Below, piece after piece: positions 6,121 to 7,198 of a stretch of DNA of 7,198 nt. How positions within the stretch are numbered: the stretch's first letter is position 1; every line of letters begins with the position of its first letter. Under the pieces are notes generated by a model, which searched no databases, was not told the DNA's origin, and was given only the letters and a program-made list of their open reading frames with translations. The position numbers and the translations under genes are program-made. The DNA is from an uncultured Cytophagales bacterium. Its GTDB lineage: Bacteria > Bacteroidota > Bacteroidia > Cytophagales > Amoebophilaceae. The DNA lies in contig CAJQOF010000103.1 in assembly GCA_905479855.1 (NCBI GenBank), forward strand, positions 1-7,198, in the 5' to 3' direction.

Positions 6121-6712
6121 TGGTGCCGGCTGAGGTAGGTTCCTTTAATTTCTTGGCTTTGCTGCTGTCCTGAATTTGAAATCCTATTGGGTTTCTCGGC
6201 TTTGCCCTTTCTCCGGTAAGTAGCTTTATGCCCTGATAAAGCTGTTTTATGCCAGTGTCTTGCAGTGCTTGCTGCCGCTCAATTTTCTCCAACTTTAGGA
6301 GAATGTCCTTATGCGTTAGGACCAGCTCTCTCATTTTCAAAAAGACTTCTATGAGGTGCACACTCATTTTGGTGGCCATTTCGCTCTTGAGTACCCCCGC
6401 TAACATCAGCAGGCCATGTTCCGTGAAAGCATAGGGCCGTGCCCTGGCCATACTCGCCACATTTGCGGTCACAAATTGTGACCGCAAATCTTCTGCCTCT
6501 TCTTGAGTAAGCTGAAACATAAAGCTAAGAGGGAACCTATCTATATTTCTTCTTACCTGCTGATTCATCGTTTTGGTTTCATAACCATAGAACATGGCTA
6601 GGTCTCTATCCAGCATCACATTTTGGCCCCGAATGGTGTAAATCCGCTCCATGATCGGTTTGTCTGCAAGCACCAATTTGGGGGGTATCTTCGTTGTCAT
6701 AGCATTCATCAT
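6110..6712 (-). CDS. ORF6N-domain protein (phage/mobile-element type DNA-binding protein)
   Basis: A 200-residue protein with an N-terminal ORF6N domain (about 15-105), a predicted DNA-binding domain found in phage, plasmid and mobile-element proteins. Family signatures are ERIYTIRGQNVMLDRDLAMFYG (split here as ERIYTIRG, 22-29, and VMLDRDLAMFYG, 32-43), NQQVRRNIDRFP (50-61), FMFQLT (64-69), LRSQF (76-80) and RPYAFTEHGLLMLAGVL (92-108). A likely coiled coil (about 122-150, ending LLKLEKIERQ) and a basic tail follow. The substrate and role are unknown; regulators and antirepressor-like proteins carry this domain. Two ATGs occur together at 6712 and 6709 and another at 6700; an in-frame stop lies just upstream, so 6712 is the longest possible start. 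Codons 75-85 contain a perfect inverted repeat also found in the downstream array, and a separate dyad lies just upstream of the start. It looks like an accessory or formerly mobile gene beside core genes. Confidence 0.85.
   Translation of the reverse strand: MMNAMTTKIPPKLVLADKPIMERIYTIRGQNVMLDRDLAMFYGYETKTMNQQVRRNIDRFPLSFMFQLTQEEAEDLRSQFVTANVASMARARPYAFTEHGLLMLAGVLKSEMATKMSVHLIEVFLKMRELVLTHKDILLKLEKIERQQALQDTGIKQLYQGIKLLTGERAKPRNPIGFQIQDSSKAKKLKEPTSAGTSEK
6461..6489. repeat. Perfect inverted repeat inside the ORF6N coding sequence (array-type copy R0)
   Basis: ATTTGCGGTCACAA, one central A, then its exact complement TTGTGACCGCAAAT: 14-base arms without mismatch. On the coding strand it spells codons for LRSQFVTAN (residues 76-84). 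The same element forms the core of the array at 6778-7198. The flanking bases 6449-6464 are also identical to 6766-6781 in front of array copy R1, so homology extends beyond the palindrome into the next codons (VASM). Confidence 0.9.
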
Positions 6713-6728
6713 TCATTGCGTTTACGCT

Positions 6729-6744
6729 ACTATCCGAGGATAGT
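6729..6744. promoter_or_regulatory. Dyad symmetry just upstream of the ORF6N gene
   Basis: ACTATCC and GGATAGT are exact complements separated by GA, ending 16 bases upstream of the ORF6N start at 6712. As DNA it could be an operator for autoregulation or for another dimeric factor; as RNA it would form a seven-pair stem in the leader, extendable by a G-U pair. Its sequence is unrelated to the array palindromes. The function is inferred from position only. Confidence 0.4.
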
Positions 6745-6783
6745 GGTTTAGGGTAACGTTCAAATCATACTCGCCACATTTTC

Positions 6784-6881
6784 GGTCGCAAATTGCGACC
6801 GCAATTTCATAAATCCCCAACACTACTTCTCATTATCTGGCTATTGCCTGGAGAAACCAATCCCATTTGCGGTCGCAAATT
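6784..6881. repeat. 98-bp exact direct repeat, copy A (pairs with 6944-7041)
   Basis: These 98 bases, from inside palindrome R1 through the spacer to the middle of R2, are identical to 6944-7041 (R3 to R4) at an offset of 160 bases. The match ends within the palindromes on both sides (6783 C against 6943 T; 6882 G against 7042 C). Lack of any mismatch indicates a recent duplication or conversion within the array. Confidence 0.92.
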
Positions 6882-6943
6882 GCGACCGCAATTTCATAAA
6901 TCCAATATCTTTTGCTGTTGACAGCCCCCACCAACACATTTGT

Positions 6944-7041
6944 GGTCGCAAATTGCGACCGCAATTTCATAAATCCCCAACACTACTTCTCATTATCTGG
7001 CTATTGCCTGGAGAAACCAATCCCATTTGCGGTCGCAAATT
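6944..7041. repeat. 98-bp exact direct repeat, copy B (pairs with 6784-6881)
   Basis: Second copy of the 98-base unit. Immediately after it, R4 lacks the 13 bases of the second palindrome arm and goes straight into the TCATAAATCC spacer. The loss lies between two GCAA(A)TT words, consistent with slippage or removal of a hairpin arm during replication. Confidence 0.92.
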
Positions 7042-7198
7042 CATAAATCCCCAATACCACCCCCCATCTGGCTATTGCCTGAAGGAACTTCCCACATTTG
7101 CGGTCACAAATTGTGACCGCAATTTCATCGCTCTCCAACGCTACGCCCTATTATCTGGTTATTTCCTAAAGAAACTCACCACATTTGCGGTCGCAAAT

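Larger units (their letters stand above)
6778..7198. repeat. Array of palindrome-centred repeats (R1-R6), open at the right edge
   Basis: Six copies of an element with arms ATTTGCGGTCGCAA / TTGCGACCGCAAT around one central A. Left arms begin at 6778 (R1), 6865 (R2), 6938 (R3), 7025 (R4), 7096 (R5) and 7183 (R6, cut by the window end). Spacings are 87, 73, 87, 71 and 87 bases. R1 has G-to-T and R3 C-to-T at single left-arm sites. R4 has lost 13 bases, leaving one arm. R5 has A/T instead of G/C at paired sites in the two arms. The copies are followed by a conserved spacer: TTCATAAATCCCCAA, then TATCTGGCTATTGCCTG and a GAAAC-like stretch. No conventional protein or RNA gene is recognisable in 6713-7198, but the plus strand has no stop codon from 6752 to the end in one frame, and several copies carry an 18-codon minus-strand ORF beginning MKLRSQF. 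It is not a CRISPR: the spacers are repeats themselves. Confidence 0.92.

Noticed and set aside
6461..6489. Palindrome in ORF6N as an insertion that disrupts the protein
   Set aside because: The frame continues smoothly and LRSQF appears to be a normal part of the ORF6N domain, so the gene is treated as intact.
6833..6970. 45-codon minus-strand ORF starting MKLRSQFATTN from repeat R3
   Set aside because: It is longer only because the 73-base spacing puts the next palindrome out of frame; the rest has no family features. Treated as part of the repeat mini-ORF pattern.
6778..7198. CRISPR array
   Set aside because: The repeats are palindromic cores whose intervening sequences are themselves repeated, the spacing is uneven (71-87) and no cas gene is visible.

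Overview
The window looks like a piece of the chromosome of a host-associated Bacteroidota bacterium, most plausibly an intracellular symbiont of the Amoebophilus/Cardinium type. This is an inference. It rests on Bacteroidota-type housekeeping proteins (an AccD without zinc-ribbon cysteines and a DUF4293 membrane protein) lying next to two eukaryotic-like ankyrin-repeat/MYND-finger lipoproteins of the kind expected in symbionts that act on a host cell. No 16S gene or other strict taxonomic marker is present, so the genus is not fixed.

Layout. Bases 1-4060 are all plus strand and closely packed: the 3' end of class I fructose-bisphosphate aldolase (fbaB), a tandem pair of related ankyrin-MYND lipoprotein genes (262-1404 and 1406-2656), accD (2699-3541) and a DUF4293 membrane protein (3563-4060). 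The largest gap is 42 bases, so they could be co-transcribed. Converging on them from the minus strand is murI (4065-4895), preceded by a perfect 14-bp palindrome and a CAU-anticodon tRNA (4957-5030). miaA (5186-6103, plus) then converges with an ORF6N-domain gene (6110-6712, minus), with an A/T-rich hairpin across the junction. The last 486 bases hold no conventional gene. They are filled by an array of palindrome-centred repeats running off the right edge.

The core genes cover glycolysis/gluconeogenesis (FbaB), fatty-acid synthesis (AccD), peptidoglycan precursor supply (MurI) and tRNA function (MiaA and the CAU tRNA). The accessory parts are the ankyrin-MYND pair, which looks inserted as a tandem duplication among housekeeping genes, and the ORF6N gene with its repeat array.

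The most interesting signal is that array. Its core is a near-perfect inverted repeat (ATTTGCGGTCGCAA, one central base, then its complement) occurring at least six times at spacings of 71-87 bases. The same palindrome lies inside the ORF6N coding sequence, where it encodes the LRSQFVTAN segment. Homology between the gene and the nearest array copy continues 16 bases past the palindrome. Two copies, one in the gene and one in the array, carry a paired base change in both arms that keeps the symmetry. On the minus strand several copies begin with ATG and read MKLRSQF(A/V)T..., while the plus strand is free of stop codons for 149 codons across the array. Whether this is a gene-derived palindromic element, a binding-site array, a store of variant coding cassettes or a repeat-containing gene cannot be settled from this window.
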